DNA of 64,000 nt from Mesorhizobium sp. Root552 (lineage in GTDB: Bacteria; Pseudomonadota; Alphaproteobacteria; Rhizobiales; Rhizobiaceae): NCBI RefSeq assembly GCF_001427285.1, contig NZ_LMFV01000012.1:89469-153468 (forward strand), in the 5' to 3' direction. The first letter of the stretch is position 1. Every line of letters begins with the position of its first letter. Under the pieces are notes generated by a model. It had not been told where the DNA came from, did not search any database, and saw only the letters and a program-made list of their open reading frames with translations. This document shows, piece after piece, positions 26,983 to 35,949 of this stretch. Both the position numbers and the translations under genes were made by a program.

Positions 26983-28179
26983 CTATTCGGCTGCTGCCGG
27001 GGCAGGCTGGAAGTCGGCGCGCCGCGCAAGGCCGGACATCAGGCACACGACGACCAGCAAGCCGGAAAGGGTAATGAAGATGGGACCAAATCCGGTCCGT
27101 TCCGCTACGAAACCGACCGCCGATGGAGCCACCAGAATCCCGCAATAGCCCATCGTGGTGACCACGCTCATGCCGGTTCCCGACGACATGCCTTCCTGGT
27201 TGCCGCCGGCCGAAAAGGCGATCGGAACCATATTGGCAATGCCGAAGCCGCAGAAGGCGAAGGCCGCGATGGCGAGCCATGGCGAAGGCGACAAGCCCGC
27301 CACCAGCATTCCGGCAGCAGCGACGAGACTTGAAACGCGCAAGGTGGTGACAGCGCCAAAGCGGTTGCGAACGGCGTCGCCGGCAAAGCGCATGAAAGCC
27401 ATGACGCCTGAGAAGGCCGCGAAGGCCAAGCCAGCGGTGGCGAGATCGGCCCCAAGCTCCTGCTGCAGATAAAGCGCTGCCCAGTCGAGCACCGCCCCTT
27501 CGGGGATCATCGAGAACAGCGCCATCAGGCCGATCAGATAGATCACCGGGTTGCGCGGCAGCGTGAAGTGGTGATGGACGCTGGCGACTGATCTGGGTTC
27601 GGCGACGAGGTTACGCAGGGCCAGCATGACGGCAGCGAACGCAACGAGCGTTACTGCTGCAGCATGGGCGAGATGGCCGAAATTCTGGATCGCCAAGCCA
27701 CCCAATGCACCACCGGCAAAACCGCCGAGGCTCCAGAATCCATGCGAAGACGACATGATGGCGCGCGACAGCTTGCGTTCGACGGCGACAGCGTTGGCGT
27801 TCATGGCAACATCCATGCCGCCGATCAGCCCACCGAACAGGATCATGGTGACCGCGGCTACCGGAACGTTCGGCGCCAGCGCTACCAACAGAAGCCCGAA
27901 CGCGGCGGCTACGCCGAACCAGCGCACCACGGAACGTGAGCCGTACCTTGAAATGAGATGTCCACACCATGTCATGGCGACGACTGCGCCGAGGCCGAAC
28001 AAAAGAATCAGCAGTCCGAGCGTGAACTTGCTGATGTCGAGACGGATCAGGAAGACTGGAATCTGGGGCGCCCAGCTTCCGGTCAGGAAGCCGTTGACGA
28101 AAAACATGGTTGCAACGGCCCAGCGGCCACGAACAGCGCTCGCGACGGAGCTCGCTTCAGTCATCGGATCGAATCTCAT
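26983..28179 (-). CDS. MFS transporter
   Basis: 398 residues with about 12 membrane helices. The start FFVNGFLTGSWAPQIPVF, the GCGHLISRYGSR-type loop after helix 2 (here WCGHLISRYGSR) and the central SSHGFWSLGGFAGG resemble the YbjJ/fucose-permease-like branch of the major facilitator superfamily. Substrate unknown. The ATG at 28164 is an equally good start. Upstream on its own strand is GGAGATATTCTCC (28189-28201), a 5-base inverted repeat that could be an operator. Confidence 0.85.
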   Translation of the reverse strand: MRFDPMTEASSVASAVRGRWAVATMFFVNGFLTGSWAPQIPVFLIRLDISKFTLGLLILLFGLGAVVAMTWCGHLISRYGSRSVVRWFGVAAAFGLLLVALAPNVPVAAVTMILFGGLIGGMDVAMNANAVAVERKLSRAIMSSSHGFWSLGGFAGGALGGLAIQNFGHLAHAAAVTLVAFAAVMLALRNLVAEPRSVASVHHHFTLPRNPVIYLIGLMALFSMIPEGAVLDWAALYLQQELGADLATAGLAFAAFSGVMAFMRFAGDAVRNRFGAVTTLRVSSLVAAAGMLVAGLSPSPWLAIAAFAFCGFGIANMVPIAFSAGGNQEGMSSGTGMSVVTTMGYCGILVAPSAVGFVAERTGFGPIFITLSGLLVVVCLMSGLARRADFQPAPAAAE

Positions 28180-28272
28180 GCGGAAACTGGAGAATATCTC
28201 CTTTTAAATCGTTTTATCCCGCAGTCAAAGCGCAGCCGGCCGCAAGCGTTTGGGCCAAGGATGGGAGATATG

Positions 28273-28581
28273 TCAGTGGTCTTTAGGGCGGTTCACTTCG
28301 AAGGCGGCTTTCTTGGCATCCGATGCCTCGGTCTGGTGGAGTCCCTGCCACTCGGCATAGGGCATGCCATAGATGATTTCGCGCGACTGTTCCTTGGAGA
28401 GATCGACGCCTTTTGCGCCGGCTGCTTCGCGATACCAGTTCGACAGGCAGTTACGGCAGAAGCCGGCCAGGTTCATGAGATCGATGTTCTGCACATCGGT
28501 ACGCTGGCGCAGGTGTTCGACCAGCCGGCGGAAGGCTGCCGCCTCGAAATCCCGCTGCTGATCCTGGCTGAGTTCGGTCAT
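28273..28581 (-). CDS. DUF1244 domain protein
   Basis: 102 residues. The central MNLAGFCRNCLSNWYREAA with a CxxC and the sequence EIIYGMPYAEWQ are the signature of DUF1244, a small helical protein family common in proteobacteria with no known function. It lies 14 bases downstream of the N-formylglutamate amidohydrolase gene and is probably co-transcribed with it, a pairing often seen in Rhizobiales. Confidence 0.9.
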   Translation of the reverse strand: MTELSQDQQRDFEAAAFRRLVEHLRQRTDVQNIDLMNLAGFCRNCLSNWYREAAGAKGVDLSKEQSREIIYGMPYAEWQGLHQTEASDAKKAAFEVNRPKDH

Positions 28582-28595
28582 GGTTGTCTCCTGCG

Positions 28596-29393
28596 TTATA
28601 GCGGTCCGGTCCGGGAACCGAATTGGTGGACCTCGTGTATATCGGGACGCCGGTTGATGGCGTCAACGATCGGGGCAAGCCTGCCGGCCCAGGTGGCGGC
28701 GTCGCCGGGTCTTGCGATCAGGTCCTGCCGGATCTCTATCAGCGCGTGGGCAAAGCCGTTGACGATGGCGTGCTTGAACATGGTGTCGCCGCGCAGGGCG
28801 CCGTCATAGGGTTCGTTGTCGCCGACGGTGAGAGAGGCGTCCGCAGCTAGCATGTCGATCAGTGGACGGGGTGCCCTGTCGTCGAGATCCCACAGCACGC
28901 CGACATGCCAGGGCCGTTGGGTGCCCTGCATCGATGGCGTAAAGGAATGAACCGAGAAGATGAAAGGGGCATGGCCAGAGGCTTCCGCCACGGATGCGAC
29001 CAAAGCGGCGACGGCGTCGTGATAAGGCCGATAGAAGCGATCGAGCCGCTTTTCGCGCTCTTCCGGTGAGAGCGGATAATTGGCGGGAATGACGGTGCCA
29101 TCATAAAGCTGGCGAACCAGCGTCGGGTCGTCTTCGCCGCGATTGGGGTCGATCAGCAGGCGCGAAAAGGTCGCCAGCACCGCCGGTGCGCCAAGCAGCG
29201 CGGCGAGTTCCCGGGTAACCGTTTCGACGCCGATATCATAGGCGATGTGGCGCTCGAATTCGGCCGGCGGGAGGCCGAGATCGCCATACTCCTCGGGTAA
29301 ATCGCGTCGGGCATGGTCTGCGACCAGCACAAGGCCTCGCTTGCGATCGCCCTCGATCAGATCGAAAGGGGCGAAAACTGTGGATCGGGTCAT
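28596..29393 (-). CDS. N-formylglutamate amidohydrolase family protein
   Basis: 265 residues of the FGase/HutG-like family. VADHARRDLPEEYGDLG, HIAYDIGVETVTREL, SRLLIDPNRG and FSVHSFTPSM are family marks; the D/H residues in these segments form the zinc site. The best known member hydrolyses N-formylglutamate to formate and glutamate at the end of one histidine-degradation route. No other hut genes are near, so a role in histidine use is not shown; formylated amino-acid recycling is equally possible. In operon with the DUF1244 gene. Confidence 0.85.
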   Translation of the reverse strand: MTRSTVFAPFDLIEGDRKRGLVLVADHARRDLPEEYGDLGLPPAEFERHIAYDIGVETVTRELAALLGAPAVLATFSRLLIDPNRGEDDPTLVRQLYDGTVIPANYPLSPEEREKRLDRFYRPYHDAVAALVASVAEASGHAPFIFSVHSFTPSMQGTQRPWHVGVLWDLDDRAPRPLIDMLAADASLTVGDNEPYDGALRGDTMFKHAIVNGFAHALIEIRQDLIARPGDAATWAGRLAPIVDAINRRPDIHEVHQFGSRTGPL

Positions 29394-29609
29394 GAGCGGG
29401 AAGATTGGTCCGTTTTTCGTTCCTGGCAGGGTGCTACCGTCATTCCACGAAGAGGGCGTCCGCGCAATGCCGTGGTTTGGACAAGGTTTTTACCGAAATC
29501 TGCCCCAAGGGCGACGAAACACCGCGCCACCCATTTTTAAATCGATTGGAATTCTGTGCGGCGGCGCGTTGACATGCGCCGGCAGTTTGCCGAAAAGGGG
29601 CGTCAACAG

Positions 29610-30128
29610 ATGATGAAAACGATGCTGAGGGGATTGAAGAGGGTATGTGCTGGCTCTTTGCGCGCCCGCCGCGTGAGTGCCATGCTGTTGCCGTTTCTCG
29701 TCGCACCTTTCGTCACGCTCGCCCTCGCGGTGCCGGCCCATGCCGATTTTCGTGTGTGCAACGCGACGCAGAATCTGGTGGGCGTCGGCATAGGCTACCG
29801 TGCCAAGGCCGGCTGGATCACCGAGGGCTGGTGGCACATCGAGGCATCGAGCTGCAAGACGCTGATCGAAGGGCCGCTGTCATCAAGGTTTTACTATCTT
29901 TATGCAGAAGACGCCGAGCGTGGCGGCCGCTGGGATGGCCCGATCAGCATGTGCGTCGCTGAAAAGGAATTCAAGATCGCCGGCGTCACTGACTGCGTCG
30001 CACGAGGTTTTCAGCGCGCCGGATTCCAGGAATACGACACGGGCGAGCAGGCAAGCTGGATGGTCCAGCTGACCGAGCAGCCGACAACGGATGGCGGCGC
30101 CGCCGCCCCAGGAAGCAATAGTCAATGA
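29610..30128 (+). CDS. DUF1036 secreted protein
   Basis: About 172 residues. Signal peptide (about 15-46, ending PAHA-DF), then a beta-rich domain with FRVCNATQNLVGVGIGYR, GWWHIEASSCKTLIEG and FYYLYAEDAE, typical of DUF1036. Four cysteines may form disulphides in the periplasm. Function unknown. Its last base pairs overlap the pyk start (ATGA, 30125-30128), so translation of pyk is coupled to it, an arrangement well kept in Rhizobiales. The double ATG at 29610 with AAGGGG upstream is preferred over a GTG at 29556. Confidence 0.88.
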   Translation: MMKTMLRGLKRVCAGSLRARRVSAMLLPFLVAPFVTLALAVPAHADFRVCNATQNLVGVGIGYRAKAGWITEGWWHIEASSCKTLIEGPLSSRFYYLYAEDAERGGRWDGPISMCVAEKEFKIAGVTDCVARGFQRAGFQEYDTGEQASWMVQLTEQPTTDGGAAAPGSNSQ

Positions 30129-31540
30129 GACGCAGCCGCAAGGTCAAGATTCTCGCCACCATTGGCCCAGCCTCCTCCGAGGAGGCGATGCTGAGGAAGC
30201 TGTTCGAAGCGGGAGCCGATGTCTTCCGCATCAACATGAGCCATGCGGATCATGACCTGATGCGAACCCTGATCGGCCGCATTCGCTCCGTCGAGGCAGC
30301 GGTGGGCCGTCCAATCGGCATCCTTGCCGATATCCAGGGGCCGAAACTGCGCGTGGGCAAATTTACCAACGGCAAGGAAACGCTGGCCGTCGGCCAGACA
30401 TTTAGGCTCGACGACAGCCAGGAACCTGGCGATTCAACGCGTGTCTACCTGCCGCATCCGGAAATCCTGACCTCCGTGGAGCCGGGGCATCGCCTGCTGA
30501 TCGACGATGGCAAGCTGGAATTGAGAGCCGTCAAGACCGACGGCCATTCGATCGAATGCGTGGTGGTGGCCGGCACCTCGATTTCCGACAAGAAGGGCGT
30601 TTCGCTACCCGATACCGAACTTCCGGTCGGAGCCCTGACGGAAAAGGACCGAGCCGACCTCGACGCGGTCCTAGCGGCTGGCGTCGATTGGGTGGCGCTG
30701 TCGTTCATCCAGCGTCCGGAAGATCTCGCCGAGGCGCGCAAGATTGCGCGCGGGCGGGCCTTGATCATGTCCAAGATCGAAAAGCCACAAGCGGTCGCCC
30801 GCCTTTCCGAAATAATGGATCTGTCTGACGCGCTGATGGTTGCACGCGGCGATCTTGGCGTGGAGATGCCGCTTGAAGCCGTGCCAGGCATCCAGAAGCA
30901 GATTACGAGGGCGGCGCGTCGCGCTGGCAAGCCGGTAGTCGTCGCCACGCAGATGCTGGAATCGATGATTTCGGCTCCGGTTCCGACCCGCGCCGAGGTA
31001 TCCGACGTGGCAACCGCCGTCTTCGAGGGCGCCGACGCCATCATGCTGTCGGCGGAATCGGCGGCTGGCGCCTATCCGGTCGAGGCGGTGTCGACAATGA
31101 GCCGCATCGCAGAGCAGGTGGAGCGCGATCCTACCTATCCGGACATCATCAACGCCCAGCGCTCCGCCCCTGAAGCGACGGGTGCAGACGCTATTTCGCT
31201 TGCGGCACGTGAGATCGCCGAGACGCTCAAGCTGTCGGCCATCGTTACCTACACGGCATCTGGCGCCACGGGCTTGAGGGCAGCACGCGAACGGCCGCAG
31301 GTGCCGATCATTGCGCTGTCGCCGATCCTGAATACCGCGCGGCGGCTGTCACTCGTGTGGGGCACGCATTGCGTCGTTTCTCCCGACGCGGTTGATCTTG
31401 ACGACATGGTCAACCGGGCCTGCCGCATTGCGCATGAAGAACGCTTCGGCACGGAAGGCGATCGCATCATCATCACGGCCGGCGTGCCGCTGAGAACGCC
31501 GGGCTCTACCAACATGCTGCGCATCGCCAACATCGACTAG
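30125..31540 (+). CDS. pyk: Pyruvate kinase
   Basis: 471 residues. KILATIGPASS start, FRINMSHADH, ILADIQGPKLRVGKF, the active-site segment MSKIEKPQAV, VARGDLGVEMP, and the FEGADAIMLSAESAAGAYP helix are present. It makes pyruvate and ATP from phosphoenolpyruvate and ADP. The C-terminal domain (about 350-471) holds the usual allosteric fold. Start is fixed by the ATGA overlap with the DUF1036 gene. Converges with an alpha/beta hydrolase gene across a repeat-like spacer. Confidence 0.96.
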   Translation: MRRSRKVKILATIGPASSEEAMLRKLFEAGADVFRINMSHADHDLMRTLIGRIRSVEAAVGRPIGILADIQGPKLRVGKFTNGKETLAVGQTFRLDDSQEPGDSTRVYLPHPEILTSVEPGHRLLIDDGKLELRAVKTDGHSIECVVVAGTSISDKKGVSLPDTELPVGALTEKDRADLDAVLAAGVDWVALSFIQRPEDLAEARKIARGRALIMSKIEKPQAVARLSEIMDLSDALMVARGDLGVEMPLEAVPGIQKQITRAARRAGKPVVVATQMLESMISAPVPTRAEVSDVATAVFEGADAIMLSAESAAGAYPVEAVSTMSRIAEQVERDPTYPDIINAQRSAPEATGADAISLAAREIAETLKLSAIVTYTASGATGLRAARERPQVPIIALSPILNTARRLSLVWGTHCVVSPDAVDLDDMVNRACRIAHEERFGTEGDRIIITAGVPLRTPGSTNMLRIANID

Positions 31541-31716
31541 GGTGCATTTAGGTTCAGGTGATGACGGCCTGCAAATGGCGCGTTTCCGCGCTTCCGGTGC
31601 TCACGTACCAATACGTACATTGCGCTCCGGTTCTCGAAACCCGCCAGTTTGGACGCTACGCGCCCATCTTCGATTCCAGCTCCTGACCTGAAACTCAAAA
31701 CACCCTGGACCACAAC
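31541..31716. repeat. Candidate dispersed intergenic repeat
   Basis: The 176 bases between the convergent pyk and hydrolase genes hold GCGCTTCCGGTGCTCACGTAC, CAATA and CGTACATTGCGCTCCGG (31590-31637), partly inverted halves around a CGTAC/GTACG core. Such GC-rich units with CTCACGTAC...GTAC...CTCCGGTTCTCG recur between genes in Rhizobiales genomes in my recollection. It is flanked by no gene of its own and may act as a transcript end for pyk. Confidence 0.35.
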
Positions 31717-32781
31717 CTACGGGCCTTTGCGGCTGTTCGGCGGGGCGGGGTTGTCGACGCACCTGCCTTCGCCGAATCTGTCGCCTGCGATCCGGGCTTC
31801 GACAATGCGGGCCATGGCCTGCAGGTCGAGGGGCTTGCCTGAAACTTTCTCGAGTGCCGCCACCGCCAGATCGGGAGCGATCCAGTCCGGCTTGTGGCCG
31901 AGGTTTTTTACCCAGACCAATCCGGCACCCGGGATGTCACGCGCAAGACCGGTGGAGTGGATTTCCTCGTAGACGACTGTGTCGTGGTCTCCTGATATGA
32001 CGACCGTCGGCGCGTTTATCTCATGGTAGCGAGACTGCGCCTTCAGCACATAACGATAGAGGCCCTCGACATCCGTGGCGTTGGCGCGGAACGCGGCCGG
32101 GCGTAACACGAGCGGGATCGACGTGGCGGAGAGATAGCCGTCGGGCACCTTGTTGGGAGCGAAGACGCATTCGGTGCTCGACTTCATCTGGAGCGAGCCA
32201 ACGGGATAGACAAGCGTTTCGGAAAACAGCTGCCCGATAAAGGGGGTCGTCGTCAGGCGGTAGTACCAGGATGTGTCGCCGCCCGGCCAAGGGTGCGTTG
32301 CAGCCGACAAAAACACCAGTCCGAGCGTTTTTTGCGGGTAGTCGCGGGCGAAGGTTGCAGTCGTCGCCCCGCCGAAGGAGTGGCCGACGATGATCGCCTG
32401 CGCGATGCCCAGCTTTTCCATGAGCTTGGCCAGCGTTCCAGCCTGGGCGGCGGGGTCGTCGTTGCCATGTCCGCGCTCCGACCAGCCGTGCCCCGGTCGG
32501 TCGAAGAAGAGCATTTCGGCCCGCCCTTCGAGCAGAGGCCGCAAGGGAAGCATCTGGTCCTTCAGATTGGCGCTGGCGCCGTGGATGAAAACGATGGCGG
32601 GCAGATCCGGATTGGCTGGCCGGGGCACGTGGACGTAGTGAATTCGCGCGCCATCAATGTCGATAAAGGCGCCTACGGACGGATTGCGTCGCTCGACAAG
32701 CCATGCCCCGCCGCGCGTGACCGCAACGAGCGCGAACAAAATCGCCAGGAACAGGGCAAGCGCGGCATAGACAAGATTCAT
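31717..32781 (-). CDS. Alpha/beta hydrolase, membrane-anchored
   Basis: 354 residues. An N-terminal membrane helix (about 4-22) is followed by an alpha/beta hydrolase fold: oxyanion segment FIHGAS (65-70), FFDRPGHGWSER, and nucleophile S135 in VGHSFGG. A late histidine in LGHKPDW probably completes the triad with an aspartate in ISGDHD. The substrate is unknown; it may be an esterase or epoxide/haloalkane-type hydrolase facing the periplasm. Same strand as the TPR gene, 72 bases downstream of it. Confidence 0.82.
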   Translation of the reverse strand: MNLVYAALALFLAILFALVAVTRGGAWLVERRNPSVGAFIDIDGARIHYVHVPRPANPDLPAIVFIHGASANLKDQMLPLRPLLEGRAEMLFFDRPGHGWSERGHGNDDPAAQAGTLAKLMEKLGIAQAIIVGHSFGGATTATFARDYPQKTLGLVFLSAATHPWPGGDTSWYYRLTTTPFIGQLFSETLVYPVGSLQMKSSTECVFAPNKVPDGYLSATSIPLVLRPAAFRANATDVEGLYRYVLKAQSRYHEINAPTVVISGDHDTVVYEEIHSTGLARDIPGAGLVWVKNLGHKPDWIAPDLAVAALEKVSGKPLDLQAMARIVEARIAGDRFGEGRCVDNPAPPNSRKGP

Positions 32782-32853
32782 CGGCGGGTGGCGGTTATCG
32801 GAAACAAGGAAGGAAGAATTGGACCGGCGCGGGGAAATTCCGTCGCCGGGGTA

Positions 32854-33453
32854 TCAAATGCTTTCGCCTGCGAGCTCTTCGGAAATGGTCGATACCTGGT
32901 CCTGTGCGTTGCGCAGCATGGGATAGATGTCGAGCACGCGCTGCCATGCCCTGAGCGCCGCTTCCTTGCGATCGGTATCCATCATGATCTGGGCGAGGCC
33001 GGAGAGCGCGCCGAAATGGCGGGGCTCCAACTGGAGGGTGCGTTCGATGTCGGCCATCGACTTCCCGTAGTTCTTCATCAAGTAGTGGACGGTTGCGCGG
33101 CGGTTCCAGCCTTCCGCGTAGGTCGGGTCAAGGGTCACGACCTGGTCGAGGAAATCGAGCGCGACGTCAAATTTCTTTTCATCGACCGCCTTTTGCACCC
33201 AGCCCATCATCAGGTCGACGGATGCGCTGCCCGACTGGGACCATTCCTGCCAGATGCGCTGGGATATGTGAGTGGCAATCTTGTCGTTGCGTTCGCGCTT
33301 CAACTCGGCAAACAGCCTGTCGAGGCGTTGCGCGTGGGTTTCAACGACGGCGCTGTTCTTGCCCAGCTCGTCGGGCATCGCGTCGTCGGCCATAGCGACG
33401 GATGCGGAGGTACCCGCGATAAGCACGACAGCGAGGGCAACGAAAATGCGCAT
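32854..33453 (-). CDS. Secreted tetratricopeptide-repeat protein
   Basis: 199 residues with a signal peptide (about 1-23, ending ASVAMA-DD). Two to three TPR units are visible (about 80-190): FDVALDFLDQVVTLDPTYAEG, NRRATVHYLMKNYGKSMADI and HFGALSGLAQIMMDTDRKEA. TPR proteins act as protein-binding scaffolds; the partner is unknown. Located upstream of the alpha/beta hydrolase gene on the same strand. Confidence 0.83.
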   Translation of the reverse strand: MRIFVALAVVLIAGTSASVAMADDAMPDELGKNSAVVETHAQRLDRLFAELKRERNDKIATHISQRIWQEWSQSGSASVDLMMGWVQKAVDEKKFDVALDFLDQVVTLDPTYAEGWNRRATVHYLMKNYGKSMADIERTLQLEPRHFGALSGLAQIMMDTDRKEAALRAWQRVLDIYPMLRNAQDQVSTISEELAGESI

Positions 33454-33562
33454 GGCAAGAGTCTAGTCTCGCCATGCGCAAGGTCAAACTGAAATTAGCG
33501 TGAGCGCACCGGCCAGCCGGCGATCACAAGAAGACGCGGGAGCAAAAGGCTCCGGCCGCAGC

Positions 33563-33688
33563 TCAGCCCTGGCGGGCCTTGTAGCGCGGGTCGGTCTTGT
33601 TGATGATGTAGATGCGGCCCTTGCGGCGAACCAGGCGGTTATCCCGGTGACGCGCCTTCAACGCCTTGAGCGAGTTCTTGATCTTCAT
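33563..33688 (-). CDS. rpmJ: 50S ribosomal protein L36
   Basis: 41 residues: [17 protein letters not shown] near the start and [20 protein letters not shown] at the end. This is the L36 type that lacks the zinc ligands (no cysteine at all), the form usual in alphaproteobacteria and equal to YkgO-type paralogues elsewhere. It is a small rRNA-binding protein of the large subunit. It stands as a single gene between the purK terminator and the TPR gene. Confidence 0.95.
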   Translation of the reverse strand: MKIKNSLKALKARHRDNRLVRRKGRIYIINKTDPRYKARQG

Positions 33689-33726
33689 GGTCTTGCCCGT
33701 CAATTTGGCCCTTCACGGGCGTAACT

Positions 33727-33751
33727 GAAAAGCGCGCCCCAGGAGCGCGCT
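33727..33751 (-). terminator. Rho-independent terminator of purEK
   Basis: On the minus strand AGCGCGC/GCGCGCT around a GGGG-containing loop, followed by TTTC; it lies 82 bases after the purK stop and before rpmJ. Confidence 0.75.
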
Positions 33752-33832
33752 CAATTCGTGACAGGCTCATAAACGAGGACACTTGTTCGTGTCAACCTTC
33801 GCTTGGTGTCCAAACCGCAGGTCGCTTAACAG

Positions 33833-34914
33833 TCAGCCTGCGGACGGAAGCGGGCCAAGGCGGGTGAAATGCCCCATCTTACGCCCTGGCCGGGGTTCGG
33901 CCTTGCCATAGAGATGAACCAGCACGTCGGCTTCGGTTAGCAGGACGGGAACCCGGGCAAGGTCGTCGCCGATCAGGTTTTCCATGACGCAATCGCTATG
34001 GCGACGGGGATCGCCCAAGGGCAAGCCGGCAACCGCGCGAATGTGCTGCTCGAATTGCGAGACGATGCATGCGGCTTCCGTCCAATGGCCGGAATTGTGG
34101 ACGCGTGGCGCGATCTCGTTGGCCAGCAGGGCGCCGTCGCCCAAAACGAAGAACTCGACGCCGATGACGCCGACATAATCCAGGGCACCCAAAATTTTTG
34201 CCGTGGCATCGCGGGCGGCGTCGGCGGTAGCAGCGGACACGGCCGCCGGTACGGTCGACGAGCGCAGGATGCCGTCGCGGTGGATGTTCTCGGCCGGCAC
34301 ATAGGTCGCGATGTTGCCGTCGGGGGCTCGCGCACCAATCACCGAGATTTCGCGCTCGAAGCCGACCAGCGCTTCCAGGATCAGCGGAACGTTGCCCATC
34401 GTTTCGCAAACGCCAGCGAAGCCGCCGCTTTCCATGTTGCGGAACACGCGCTGGCCCTTGCCGTCATAGCCCATGCGGCGGGTCTTCAGGACACCGCTGC
34501 CGTTGAAGGTATTGAGCGCGTTGGCGAGATCGCCGTCGTTGTCGACGGGCTGGAATCTCGCCGTGGCTATGCCGATGCCGTTGAGGAACTGTTTTTCGGC
34601 GATGCGGTCCTGCGCCACTTCAAGGGCGCGCGCCGGCGGGTAGACCGGCACGGTTGCTGCCAGAATGCTGGCTGCGGCGACGGGGACGTTCTCGAATTCA
34701 TAGGTGACGACGGCGGAAGCCGCAGCAAGTTCGGCAAGCGCTGCCGGATCGTCATAGGCGGCGGTGATCTGGCGATTGGCGACCTGCGCAGCCGGGCAAT
34801 CCGCCTGCGGCTCGAGCACCACGGTGCGGTAGCCGAGACGTGCTGCGGCCATCGCCAGCATGCGGCCAAGCTGGCCGCCGCCGATGATGCCGATGGTCGA
34901 TCCGGCTGCGAACA

Positions 34915-34915
<1 letters not shown>
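33833..34915 (-). CDS. purK: 5-(carboxyamino)imidazole ribonucleotide synthase
   Basis: 360 residues of the ATP-grasp family. IGIIGGGQLGRMLAMAAARLG at the start, TYEFENVP, KTRRMGYDGKGQ and FVLGDGALLANEIAPRVHNSGHWT are typical. It uses ATP and bicarbonate to convert AIR to N5-CAIR in purine synthesis, giving its product directly to PurE. Its ATG overlaps the purE stop (ATGA), so the two are translationally coupled. Length is normal. Confidence 0.96.
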
Positions 34916-35412
<497 letters not shown>

Positions 35413-35589
35413 GGCCTTGCTCCCGTCAACAAAGCGGCGACGTAGCGGAATTCGCTTGCTGCCGCAAGAACGCTCTGTCCGGTAGCGGGAGGATTGCGAT
35501 TGCCGGCTGCAAGCGGCGCTTTGACGCAACCTCGCTATTGGGCAGCGCTGGTGGAATTGACAGCGCGCCTTGGCAGCAGATAGCGTTGT

Positions 35590-35775
35590 TGCCGGAACTG
35601 GTTCCGAAGACGGATCAAAAGGGAACACGGTTGGCCGAACGATCGGCCCAAGCCGGACTGCCCCCGCAACTGTAACCGTAGAGCCTTCTTCCACGATGCC
35701 ACTGGCGGTAATGCCGGGAAGGCGGAAGGAAGCGACGACACGGAAGTCAGGAGACCTGCCTGTTCCCGTCACCCA
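35590..35775 (+). ncRNA. Cobalamin (AdoCbl) riboswitch
   Basis: The conserved pieces appear in order: GGGAACACGGT (35621), GGACTGCCCCCGCAACTGTAA (the B12 core, from about 35655, split here by the 20-base rule into GGACTGCC and CCCGCAACTGTAA), GCCACTG (near 35698), a GGGAAGGC stem (35716) and the B12-box partner AGTCAGGAGACCTGCC (35745-35760). It senses adenosylcobalamin and lowers expression of the downstream TonB receptor and importer genes. The receptor start is 170 bases further on. Confidence 0.95.
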
Positions 35776-35779
35776 TGCA

Positions 35780-35930
35780 TGACCACGGGGTGTGGTCAGG
35801 CGCGGCCGTCCGTTGCGGTGACACAAGTGTGTGTTGCCGCGCGCCGGAACGGCCGCAGGGGGATTGTTTGCATTCCAGCCTGCCCCGACCAGCCCGCGGT
35901 TCGAAATGAACCTTGGGCGAAGCTTCGCCC
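35780..35930 (+). promoter_or_regulatory. Structured leader (expression platform) of the cobalamin-regulated operon
   Basis: Between the aptamer and the receptor gene lie three hairpins: TGACCAC/GTGGTCA (35780-35798); CGGCCGT/ACGGCCG (35803-35855) enclosing GCGG/CCGC and ACAC/GTGT pairs; and the perfect palindrome GGGCGAAGCTTCGCCC (35915-35930), ending some 11 bases before GGGGACTGG and the ATG. None has a U-run, so control at translation initiation or by Rho seems more likely than intrinsic termination. Confidence 0.5.
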
Positions 35931-35949
35931 CGAGACTTTGGGGACTGGA

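Noticed and set aside
35413..35826. Upstream extension of the purE reading frame
   Set aside because: It overlaps the cobalamin riboswitch on the other strand, has no PurE similarity, and a TTG with a good ribosome site gives the correct purE length.
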